From assembly GCA_030670015.1 (NCBI GenBank), contig DAOVCM010000033.1, positions 1-7,393 of the forward strand: a stretch of 7,393 bases of DNA, given 5' to 3'. Below, piece after piece: positions 1 to 5,358 of this stretch (position 1 is its first letter; each line of letters starts with the position of its first letter). The DNA comes from Candidatus Bathyarchaeota archaeon (GTDB lineage: Archaea; Thermoproteota; Bathyarchaeia; TCS64). Position numbers and translations under genes: made by a program. The notes beneath the pieces are model-generated. The model had not been told where the DNA came from and searched no databases. It was given only the letters and a program-made list of their open reading frames with translations.

Positions 1-321
1 AATCTCAGGGAGTATGTGAACCAGAGGAGGAGGTGGCTCTTCGGACATTTCCAGACGCGAAGATTGACCGGGGAGACCCCCACCGTCATGGACACGATAA
101 TCTTCTCTAGAACAAGGGTGGCCCTCAAGATGATAGTTGAAGAGTTGACCGAGGACTTGAGGCGAATACCACATTTGTTAGCAGCTATTCTGATTGAAGG
201 CGTCATCTACTGTCTAGCTGCACGGGATATCTTGGCTAAGCGGGATTATGGGGTTTGGCCCGTGATAAAGTCTACCAAGATTCCTCTAGGTAACCTGAAC
301 GGGGGAAATACTGATCCATAG
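1..321 (+). CDS. C-terminal part of a probable processive family-2 glycosyltransferase (5' end outside window)
   Basis: The frame is open from base 1 (NLREYVNQRRRW...) to the TAG at 319-321, giving 106 residues. The GTG at 16 is an internal valine codon, not the start. Residues 8-12 read QRRRW, which fits the Q-x-x-R-W motif that lies at the acceptor/product channel of processive GT2 enzymes such as cellulose- and hyaluronan-synthase relatives. A hydrophobic stretch (LLAAILIEGVIYCLAA) follows at about residues 59-74 and could be a membrane helix. The tail has a YGVWPVIKSTK segment. Catalytic DxD motifs would lie upstream and cannot be seen. By family knowledge the enzyme would sit in the cytoplasmic membrane and polymerise or transfer sugars from nucleotide-sugar donors; substrate unknown. 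Its last 36 bp overlap the end of the convergent secreted-protein gene. The assignment rests mainly on one short motif and its context, so it is moderate. Confidence 0.6.
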   Translation, partial: NLREYVNQRRRWLFGHFQTRRLTGETPTVMDTIIFSRTRVALKMIVEELTEDLRRIPHLLAAILIEGVIYCLAARDILAKRDYGVWPVIKSTKIPLGNLNGGNTDP

Positions 322-1056
322 ATTGTCGATTCTGAGTTCAACTTCTACTGGATTGTTATCCGTCTCGATAACGATGTAAATGCTTTCAAGCATGTCCCCT
401 TCTCTGATCTTCCAAGCATTGTCAATGTACTTTGTTATTTCTAAAGTGTAGTGTCTCCATGTCTTCAAAGGAATTTCGTCTATCTTGTATTCGACGACGT
501 CTCCCCCTTGGTAAATGACGTCTCCACCAACCATGATATTTCCAGTGATGTGTTTCTGTGTATTGGGGCTGTCTAAAATGTCGAGCTCTGTGTATATTAC
601 ATTATTATCGCTTCTCTGCACCGCGCATGCTAGCGCTACCCTGAGCCATTCGTCTGGTTCCTCGTAATAGAATCTATTTACGATTACGTCGAACTCAACT
701 CGGACTTGAATATTGTTTATTGGGATTTTCCTTTCTCGTTTAAATCCCCTTGACCACCACATTCCAGTGGCTATGTGACCTGAGTCTCCCCAAGACGTTG
801 CTAGTTGTATTTTAACTTCTTCACTGAAACTGACACCCCATTGAACGTCTTCATTGAATCTGAAACTATGATGATTCCAATAATGTGCGTCCTCCTCAGG
901 TAAAAGAGAGAGATCACCGTCAAAATTGACTATTTCCCACTTGTATAAATCGTCTTGATAGTCAAAGTGGAACCAGGAATTTACGAGATTTATGTTAACG
1001 TAAAATGATGATAACAGAATCAGTATAAAGGGTATATAACATTTTAACTTTTCCAT
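286..1056 (-). CDS. Secreted beta-rich protein of unknown function
   Basis: A 256-residue protein from ATG at 1056 to TAG at 286-288. The N-terminus (MEKLKCYIPFILILLSSFYV) is a typical signal peptide or membrane anchor: a short basic start then a hydrophobic core to about residue 20. The rest is rich in aromatic and acidic residues with alternating hydrophobic strands, for example IQVRVEFDVIV (about 116-126), RHYTLEITKYI (201-211) and VELRIDNLWISI (239-250). This pattern suggests a jelly-roll or lectin-like beta-sandwich, with the closing LRIDNLWI strand typical of such folds. I do not recognise a named family and see no clear catalytic motif. There is no C-terminal membrane anchor. It could bind carbohydrate or be part of the cell envelope, which would suit the glycosyltransferase at its 3' end and the divergent S-layer-like gene upstream, but that is inference. 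The start is supported by the signal peptide and a TATA-like box about 50 nt upstream; the Shine-Dalgarno match (GGAATGAT) is weak. Confidence 0.75.
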   Translation of the reverse strand: MEKLKCYIPFILILLSSFYVNINLVNSWFHFDYQDDLYKWEIVNFDGDLSLLPEEDAHYWNHHSFRFNEDVQWGVSFSEEVKIQLATSWGDSGHIATGMWWSRGFKRERKIPINNIQVRVEFDVIVNRFYYEEPDEWLRVALACAVQRSDNNVIYTELDILDSPNTQKHITGNIMVGGDVIYQGGDVVEYKIDEIPLKTWRHYTLEITKYIDNAWKIREGDMLESIYIVIETDNNPVEVELRIDNLWISISPVQVT

Positions 1057-1101
1057 ATCATATCATTCCACTATAGATTCTAGGAATGTTTCTACTATTC
1101 A

Positions 1102-1116
1102 TAATATATATAAAAA
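1102..1116. promoter_or_regulatory. Shared AT-rich TATA-like element between divergent secreted-protein genes
   Basis: The 136-bp gap between the divergent genes contains a nearly symmetric box, TATATATAAAAA on the plus strand and TTTTTATATATA on the minus strand. Archaeal transcription starts about 25 nt from the TATA centre. This predicts a leader of about 25 nt for the minus gene and about 55-60 nt for the plus gene. No BRE can be picked with certainty on either side, so one box may serve both directions or two boxes may overlap. Joint regulation of the two surface genes is possible but not shown. Confidence 0.55.
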
Positions 1117-1192
1117 TTCTCTTCTAGGAACTTCTGTATAATCTAGGGAGGCTCTAAAGATCAACTGGAGAACTCTATCCGAGAGGAGAATA

Positions 1193-2296
1193 GTGTTACC
1201 CTTCACAATATTGTTCGCAGTCGTAGTCGCCTTCCTATTCTCAGGATATCTCGGACCCGCCAGAGTTCGTGGAGCCACTGCATACGCTGGAAGCGAGTAC
1301 ACCTTAGATGTTTTTCCAGAACCCTTTGTTAAGAACAATAGCCAAGGTGTCCAAACTTATGTTCTGATTCCCAGTAGCAGTCCACATGGCCCTTGTGGCT
1401 GCGCACACACAATGGATACCATGGGTGGGGTGATAATCGCCTACACACTTGGGGTGGAGAGGGGGAAGGCTAACGTCTCTGAAAGTTTGGAGGCTTCAAT
1501 GGGATGCTACGATTACATCTCAACGTATGACGCTGGTATCGCTAAAGTCACGATGGAGGATACAACTAGCAACCTCATAGTAATCGGGGGGCCAGGAGTC
1601 AACCAAGCGACATACTACTATAACGAGTTGAGGGATGAAGAATGGAATAAGGTTTTACCTGTCGTTTATGAGAGGGGCGCCGAGGGAGACTACCTATATG
1701 TGCAATCTTCCGGAACTGAGTACTATATAGAGAGGGATCAACAAGGAAGAGTAACAGCCGATTACGGCGTAATCCAGATCTTCAGGGACGGAGTCAGATA
1801 CGTCCTCATAGTCTTTGGTCTTGGTGGCGACGGGACGCAAGCAACAGCACAGATCCTGTCCGACTACAAGAATTGGGACCTGAGTGGCAGAGCCTCTATA
1901 ATAAAGTACTATGATAGTGATAGTGATGGCTTCTTGGACACTATGTCCATTGTAGAAAGCGTAGAGCCACCTGAAGTCACAGTTGAGCTCTACTACGATA
2001 GTGAATGTACGAACCCTGTATCGTCGATCGATTGGGAGATGATCGAGCCCGGCACCTCATCGAATTTCACGATCTACGTTAAAAACCTGTGCGAAACAAG
2101 CGTGGTGTTATCGTTGAACACCCAGAACTGGGATCCCTCTGAAGCTGCCCTTTACATGTTTCTTGACTGGAACTACACTGGAGCGGTTTTAGAACCTGGT
2201 GATAGTATTCCGATAATGTTGACGCTGAGTGTTTCAGAGGAAGCAACTGGAATAAATGATTTCAGCTTTGAAATAGTTGTGACCGGTGAAGGCTAG
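1193..2296 (+). CDS. Secreted S-layer-like protein with C-terminal Ig-like beta domain
   Basis: A 367-residue exported protein. The GTG start at 1193 follows a good Shine-Dalgarno (GAGAGGAG, 1181-1188). The frame is open back to a TAA at 1139-1141 but holds no other ATG, GTG or TTG start. Residues 1-28 form a signal peptide with a likely cleavage after VRGA. Residues about 30-240 contain a region resembling archaeal S-layer domains: NLIVIGGPGVN (127-137), then IQIFRDG (194-200) and RYVLIVFGLGGDGTQATA (202-219). Residues 241-249 (DSDSDGFLD) form a DxDxDG calcium-binding loop like those in EF-hand or thrombospondin-3 repeats. Residues about 260-365 look like an Ig-type beta domain, with PGTSSNFTIYVKN, FLDWNYTG, LEPGD and a final FSFEIVVTG strand. 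There is a CGC pair at 68-70 and four N-glycosylation sequons (NNS, NVS, NFT, NYT). No C-terminal anchor is present, so it may be released or bound to the S-layer. The S-layer link is by motif only; exact role unknown. Confidence 0.7.
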   Translation: MLPFTILFAVVVAFLFSGYLGPARVRGATAYAGSEYTLDVFPEPFVKNNSQGVQTYVLIPSSSPHGPCGCAHTMDTMGGVIIAYTLGVERGKANVSESLEASMGCYDYISTYDAGIAKVTMEDTTSNLIVIGGPGVNQATYYYNELRDEEWNKVLPVVYERGAEGDYLYVQSSGTEYYIERDQQGRVTADYGVIQIFRDGVRYVLIVFGLGGDGTQATAQILSDYKNWDLSGRASIIKYYDSDSDGFLDTMSIVESVEPPEVTVELYYDSECTNPVSSIDWEMIEPGTSSNFTIYVKNLCETSVVLSLNTQNWDPSEAALYMFLDWNYTGAVLEPGDSIPIMLTLSVSEEATGINDFSFEIVVTGEG

Positions 2297-3032
2297 GTCA
2301 AAATGCTTGTTGTTTAAAAGTTGAATAATGAGTCGTTAACTGGTTTTTCTTTATAGAATGAGCATATAATTCAAAATAACTTTGTCCCCACATGACTGCG
2401 GCGGACTGAAATTTAGATCATTGGATCTCTAGATGTTTTATTTAGATGTGATGTAAGTATTTGAAGGAAAAATGGTTCTTATAAAACAAGACGAAAGAAA
2501 CTTCAGTAACTATGTTAAGGAGAAAAAGCGATCGTCTTACAAGAATTTCATTTTTTTTAACAGGAAATATTAATTCTTTAAGATTTTTTATTCAGTTACT
2601 AAATCATTTTGAGATTACGAGGATTTTATGAGCTAATCAATAAACCTCAGGAACCCTTGAATAGAATTTGAGGATTAATGGATGAGTACGTTTTTAGCTC
2701 ACCTACATAGAGCATTATTTCGCCTATTTTCACTGAAAAATCTTCCAAATATACGAAAAGAGGGTCAAATTAGGCTCTATATCCAAAGGAGCTAAACACA
2801 TACATGGATGAAAATTGGTAGACGAATCTTAAAAAGATAGGATTGTCTGACTCGATCTGGTCTTTTCAGCTATCTGATATTTCCGTTGAAGCTTTATGTA
2901 GAGGATTTTAATGGTCTGATAGCTTTCAGAGATGATGCGGTTTATATGAAAAATGAATGCTCCTTTAAAACAGATATTAGCCATTCCTCCAATAGGCTTA
3001 ATATCTCACATCTCAAATGATGCGATGTCAAA
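2297..3032. other. AT-rich gap of 736 bp without a convincing gene
   Basis: No recognisable protein, tRNA or insertion sequence was found on either strand. Visible items are: T-rich runs after the S-layer-like gene (TTTTT at 2344-2348 and eight T at 2551-2558) that could act as archaeal terminators; a small hairpin at 2415-2428 (AGATC/GATCT arms, 4-nt loop); a 33-codon ORF at 2472-2573; a 59-codon open frame at 2841-3020; and a coding-like minus-strand stretch of about 40 codons near 2646-2770 (contains VYLEDFSVKIGEIMLYVGEL). TATA-like boxes for the following UbiA gene may lie at 2941-2948 (TTTATATG) or 2963-2970 (CTTTAAAA); neither is decisive. The stretch could be decayed genes or long untranslated DNA. 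Confidence 0.6.
2472..2573 (+). CDS. Possible small protein of 33 residues, unrecognised
   Basis: ATG at 2472 follows GAAGGAAAA, a usable purine-rich ribosome site, and the frame runs to TAA at 2571-2573. The product begins MVLIKQDERNF and is lysine-rich, ending in an aromatic tail (FIFFNRKY). It has no signal peptide and no motif I know. An ORF of this length is expected by chance in AT-rich DNA, so only the ribosome site speaks for it. It stands alone in the gap before the DGGGP synthase gene. Confidence 0.15.
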   Translation: MVLIKQDERNFSNYVKEKKRSSYKNFIFFNRKY

Positions 3033-3881
3033 ATGGGTGATCCCTCCGGTCTAATTCGCCTCATCCGCCCTGTCAACTGCTTCATGATAGGTTTCGCCAT
3101 CCTTATAGGCGCTTTAATAGGAGGAGTCAACATACTAAATTCACCCGGAGAACTGTTTCTAGCCTTCCTTACCGGATTTACATTAGCTGGGAGTGCGATG
3201 GCTATCAACGATTACTATGATCGGGAGATTGACGCTATTAACGAGCCTCAACGACCCATTCCAAGTGGTGCCGTTACACCAGCTGAAGCACTGACAGTCT
3301 TCATTTTTCTCAGCGTCATCGGTCTTGTATCCTCATGGATAATAGGTCTAGGTCATACCGTTATCGCCGCCATTACTTGGGTCGCCTTAATAACATATTC
3401 AACCGTAGGGAAGAGGACTGGTCTTCCTGGGAACTTCATTGTCAGCACCTGTATTGCATTTCCCTTTGTTTATGGGGGAATCATGAATTTTGACTCTAAC
3501 TTGGACTTAATCTTCCTATTTGCTTTCATCGCTTTCTTGACGAATATGGGTCGTGAGGTGACTAAGGGCATCGTCGATGTGGATGGAGACGCAGCTATGG
3601 GAATCAGGACCGTCGCCGTGTCTAGGGGGGCTGTGACTGCGGCTTGGGTCTCAGTATTCTTCTATGTGTTTGCTGTCGTCGTCTCATTCATACCACCCTT
3701 CTTGGAAATGGTCTCATTATGGTACGTGCCCTTTGTCGCATTCACTGATCTTGGGTTGATATATCTGTCTCTCTCGCTGGTTCGTGAGCCAAGCGGTGAG
3801 AACAGTAGAAAGGTAAAAACCCATGTCTTCATATTGATGCTAAGTGGTCTACTGGGCTTCATTGCTGGAAGTCTTTTGTAA
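3033..3881 (+). CDS. UbiA-family prenyltransferase, probable digeranylgeranylglyceryl phosphate (DGGGP) synthase
   Basis: This 282-residue polytopic membrane protein fits the archaeal ether-lipid enzyme that adds a second geranylgeranyl chain to geranylgeranylglyceryl phosphate (EC 2.5.1.42), giving the membrane-lipid precursor DGGGP. The first Asp-rich motif is NDYYDREID (59-67), followed by INEPQRPIPSGAVTPAEA, a strong mark of this subgroup. The second is DVDGDAAMGIRTVAV (182-196). These bind the Mg-diphosphate of the prenyl donor. The N-terminus (IRLIRPVNCFMIGFAILIG) and about eight or nine hydrophobic segments match the family, as does the length. ATG 3033 is the only reasonable start, because an in-frame TGA lies at 3018-3020; there is no clear Shine-Dalgarno, so the transcript may be leaderless or weakly led. 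It converges on rps7 with 17 bp between the stops. Other UbiA enzymes (quinone or heme prenyltransferases) are less likely given the motifs. Confidence 0.88.
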   Translation: MGDPSGLIRLIRPVNCFMIGFAILIGALIGGVNILNSPGELFLAFLTGFTLAGSAMAINDYYDREIDAINEPQRPIPSGAVTPAEALTVFIFLSVIGLVSSWIIGLGHTVIAAITWVALITYSTVGKRTGLPGNFIVSTCIAFPFVYGGIMNFDSNLDLIFLFAFIAFLTNMGREVTKGIVDVDGDAAMGIRTVAVSRGAVTAAWVSVFFYVFAVVVSFIPPFLEMVSLWYVPFVAFTDLGLIYLSLSLVREPSGENSRKVKTHVFILMLSGLLGFIAGSLL

Positions 3882-3898
3882 GAGTTTGAGACGAAAGA

Positions 3899-4480
3899 TC
3901 ATCTTGAGGAGAAGGCTATCCGTTCTACCTCTAACTTTCTACGTATTGCAAAGGCGTTCCCATCGTTGTTGGCAGCCCCGACAAGCTGTTCCGCTAGGAT
4001 CTCCTCAAGGGTCCGCCGGTTGCTGAATGTAACGTCTTTGATACCTTGGACGATAAACCTGAGGGCGCGGTCAATCCTCCGTTGAGGTGAGATGTCCACA
4101 GCGAGCCTGTACACAACGCCGCCGTAACCGATACGTGTTGTGTCCTCGTTGGGCGCTGCGTTCTCCACGGCCCTGACCAAGATCTCAATAGGATTCCGCC
4201 CCGTCTTAATGTTGATAATAACGAACGCGTTCCTCACGACACTGGTGATGCGGGATTTTTCACCGCTACTACTTCCAGGGCGCATGAGGCTGTTGATGAG
4301 CCGTTCTACTATGTTCATATCTGATTTTCTGAATCTACGAGCTTCGTGTCTACCGCTGGAGTGAGGTATATATATAGGCTCCAGATTTAGGTATCTTTCT
4401 AGCCCTATGTCTCTAACGGTTATGCCTTCGAAGCTCCACTCCCCAAACAATTTAGGTGACTCGACTGCGGTTTGGCTCAT
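3899..4480 (-). CDS. rps7: Small ribosomal subunit protein uS7
   Basis: This is 30S head protein S7, which binds the 3' major domain of 16S rRNA and lines the E-site mRNA exit. The 193-residue product matches archaeal S7 from end to end: KSDMNIVERLINSLMRPG (52-69), TGRNPIEILVRAVENAAP (93-110), GGVVYRLAVDISPQRRIDRA (120-139), ILAEQLVGAANN (161-172) and AIRRKLEVERIA (178-189). The frame stays open back to a TTG at 4555, but the ATG at 4480 (MSQTAVESPKLFG) is preferred. It is the usual archaeal length and sits about 27 nt after the transcript start predicted from the TATA box at 4528-4537. The Shine-Dalgarno (AAGTGGTAG) is weak. It lies 267 bp downstream of rps12 on the same strand and probably has its own promoter, unlike the usual tight rps12-rps7 pair. 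Assignment is secure. Confidence 0.96.
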   Translation of the reverse strand: MSQTAVESPKLFGEWSFEGITVRDIGLERYLNLEPIYIPHSSGRHEARRFRKSDMNIVERLINSLMRPGSSSGEKSRITSVVRNAFVIINIKTGRNPIEILVRAVENAAPNEDTTRIGYGGVVYRLAVDISPQRRIDRALRFIVQGIKDVTFSNRRTLEEILAEQLVGAANNDGNAFAIRRKLEVERIAFSSR

Positions 4481-4527
4481 TCTACCACTTCTTTTCGAAA
4501 TATCAGAGATGCAAATAAAGAAACCAG

Positions 4528-4545
4528 AATAAAAAGCTTTTCGAG
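4528..4545 (-). promoter_or_regulatory. Archaeal BRE/TATA promoter of rps7
   Basis: Read on the minus strand, a purine-rich BRE-like CGAAAA (4540-4545) is followed by GCTTTTTATT (4537-4528). Starting about 25 nt from the box centre, the transcript would begin near 4507, leaving a leader of about 27 nt before ATG 4480. This placing supports the shorter S7 start and a transcript separate from rps12. Confidence 0.6.
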
Positions 4546-4584
4546 ATAACGCCAAAGAATGAGCGCACCCTTAAGTAAAACAAA

Positions 4585-4720
4585 GATACCTAGCCCACTA
4601 CCCCTACAATCCTGAATGGAAATGAAGTACTACAGCGATTTATTCCATTTATCAATGATGCCCCTTTTAATAATACGTGGGAATACGTATCAACGATATT
4701 AATTAACCCTGATACCTAGC
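4585..4720. repeat. Pair of 10-bp direct repeats between rps12 and rps7
   Basis: GATACCTAGC occurs at 4585-4594 and again at 4711-4720, both copies within the 267-bp gap. The stretch between them also has a small palindrome ATACGTAT (4683-4690) next to a second AATACGT. Two copies of a 10-mer this close are unlikely but not impossible by chance. They could be regulator sites in the rps7 leader region; no function is shown. Confidence 0.3.
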
Positions 4721-4747
4721 TAATGAATTAAGGAGATAATACAGGAC

Positions 4748-5176
4748 TCAGCGCATAGGCTTCTTCAATTTACCAACGACCATGAGGTGGAGAGGTACCC
4801 CGTTTACAGCGCTAACCTTGTATCGAACGCCTGGAATATCACCCATTGACCTGGCGCGTGGGCCGCCGATACCCTCGATCATAACCTCGTCGTGCTCGTC
4901 GACATAATTTAGGGCGCCGTCTCCTGGCAAGAACGCCGTCACGAGGCGGCCATTTTTAATGATCTGAACCCTTACACACTTACGGATAGCCGAGTTAGGC
5001 TGCTTTGACTCAATACCCACCTTCTGGAGCACAATGCCGCGACCCATAGGCGCTCCTTCAAGCAGACCCTTTCTATCAGTCCTACGTTTCAGCCTTAATA
5101 CATAGTCCTTGCTCTTTAGGCGCATCTTCTTCCTGATCTTTTTCAGTCGCCTTGCGACGTACATCCCGTTAGCCAT
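4748..5176 (-). CDS. rps12: Small ribosomal subunit protein uS12
   Basis: S12 sits at the decoding centre of the 30S subunit and helps control accuracy. The 142-residue product fits archaeal S12 throughout: a basic N-terminal arm (ARRLKKIRKKMRLKSKDY), LEGAPMGRGIVLQKVG (39-54), KQPNSAIRKCVRVQ (58-71), FLPGDGALNYVDEHDEV (82-98) and GGPRARSMGDIPGVRYKV (104-121). The two loops that touch 16S rRNA in the A site (around KQPNSA and PGDGA) are intact. The frame continues 36 codons upstream to an ATG at 5284, but ATG 5176 (MANGMYVARR) fits the family N-terminus. A TATA-like box at 5208-5220 would give a leader of only about 10 nt from that start; GAGAG just upstream is a weak ribosome site. It is divergent from the EF-1 alpha gene, unlike most archaea, where the two run on one strand. 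Assignment secure; start fairly secure. Confidence 0.96.
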   Translation of the reverse strand: MANGMYVARRLKKIRKKMRLKSKDYVLRLKRRTDRKGLLEGAPMGRGIVLQKVGIESKQPNSAIRKCVRVQIIKNGRLVTAFLPGDGALNYVDEHDEVMIEGIGGPRARSMGDIPGVRYKVSAVNGVPLHLMVVGKLKKPMR

Positions 5177-5207
5177 GGAACTCTCTGCTAAAGCGTCTAC
5201 TGTGTCA

Positions 5208-5225
5208 GGTTTAAACTTTACGCAG
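5208..5225 (-). promoter_or_regulatory. Probable promoter of rps12
   Basis: On the minus strand CGTAAAG TTTAAACC (about 5221-5208) resembles a BRE followed by a TATA box, centred near 5212. A transcript start about 25 nt on (near 5186) would leave a leader of about 10 nt before ATG 5176. This supports the short S12 start, because the alternative ATG at 5284 would lie upstream of the promoter. Confidence 0.45.
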
Positions 5226-5309
5226 ATAGGTTCGTATACTGAGGTTACGGGGGTTATAGACAACATTATGATGTTGTTCTTCATAGTTTTTCCTTTTTCT
5301 CACAAAACC

Positions 5310-5350
5310 TAAACCTTTTATTTTGCATACTGTGTTTCTGTGTGTAGGAG
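5310..5350 (+). promoter_or_regulatory. Promoter and ribosome site of the EF-1 alpha gene
   Basis: TAAACC (5310-5315) followed by TTTTATTTT (5316-5324) forms a good archaeal BRE/TATA pair. The transcript should start near 5344, giving a short leader with the Shine-Dalgarno AGGAG (5346-5350) 8 nt before ATG 5359. This decides the start: the upstream in-frame ATG at 5323 would overlap the TATA box. Confidence 0.65.
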
Positions 5351-5358
5351 ATAATACA

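Noticed and set aside
1099..1338. 79-codon minus-strand ORF over the start of the S-layer-like gene
   Set aside because: It lies antisense to the signal peptide and promoter of a better-supported gene and resembles no protein family.
2641..2680. Possible tRNA or stem-loop around CCTCA...TGAGG
   Set aside because: The arms are only 5-6 bp with no cloverleaf, no T-loop GGTTCAAATCC-type sequence and no acceptor stem.
2868..2924. Inverted repeat AGCTATC...GATAGCT
   Set aside because: Seven-base arms with a loop of over 40 nt are expected by chance in AT-rich DNA.
2942..3208. 88-codon minus-strand ORF over the start of the UbiA gene
   Set aside because: Antisense shadow of the conserved prenyltransferase N-terminus; no motif of its own.
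4481..4555. 25-residue N-terminal extension of S7 from a TTG at 4555
   Set aside because: It would start upstream of and across the TATA box, and archaeal S7 does not have such a hydrophobic leader.
5323..5358. 12-residue N-terminal extension of EF-1 alpha
   Set aside because: The upstream ATG overlaps the TATA box, and the strong AGGAG site sits before ATG 5359.
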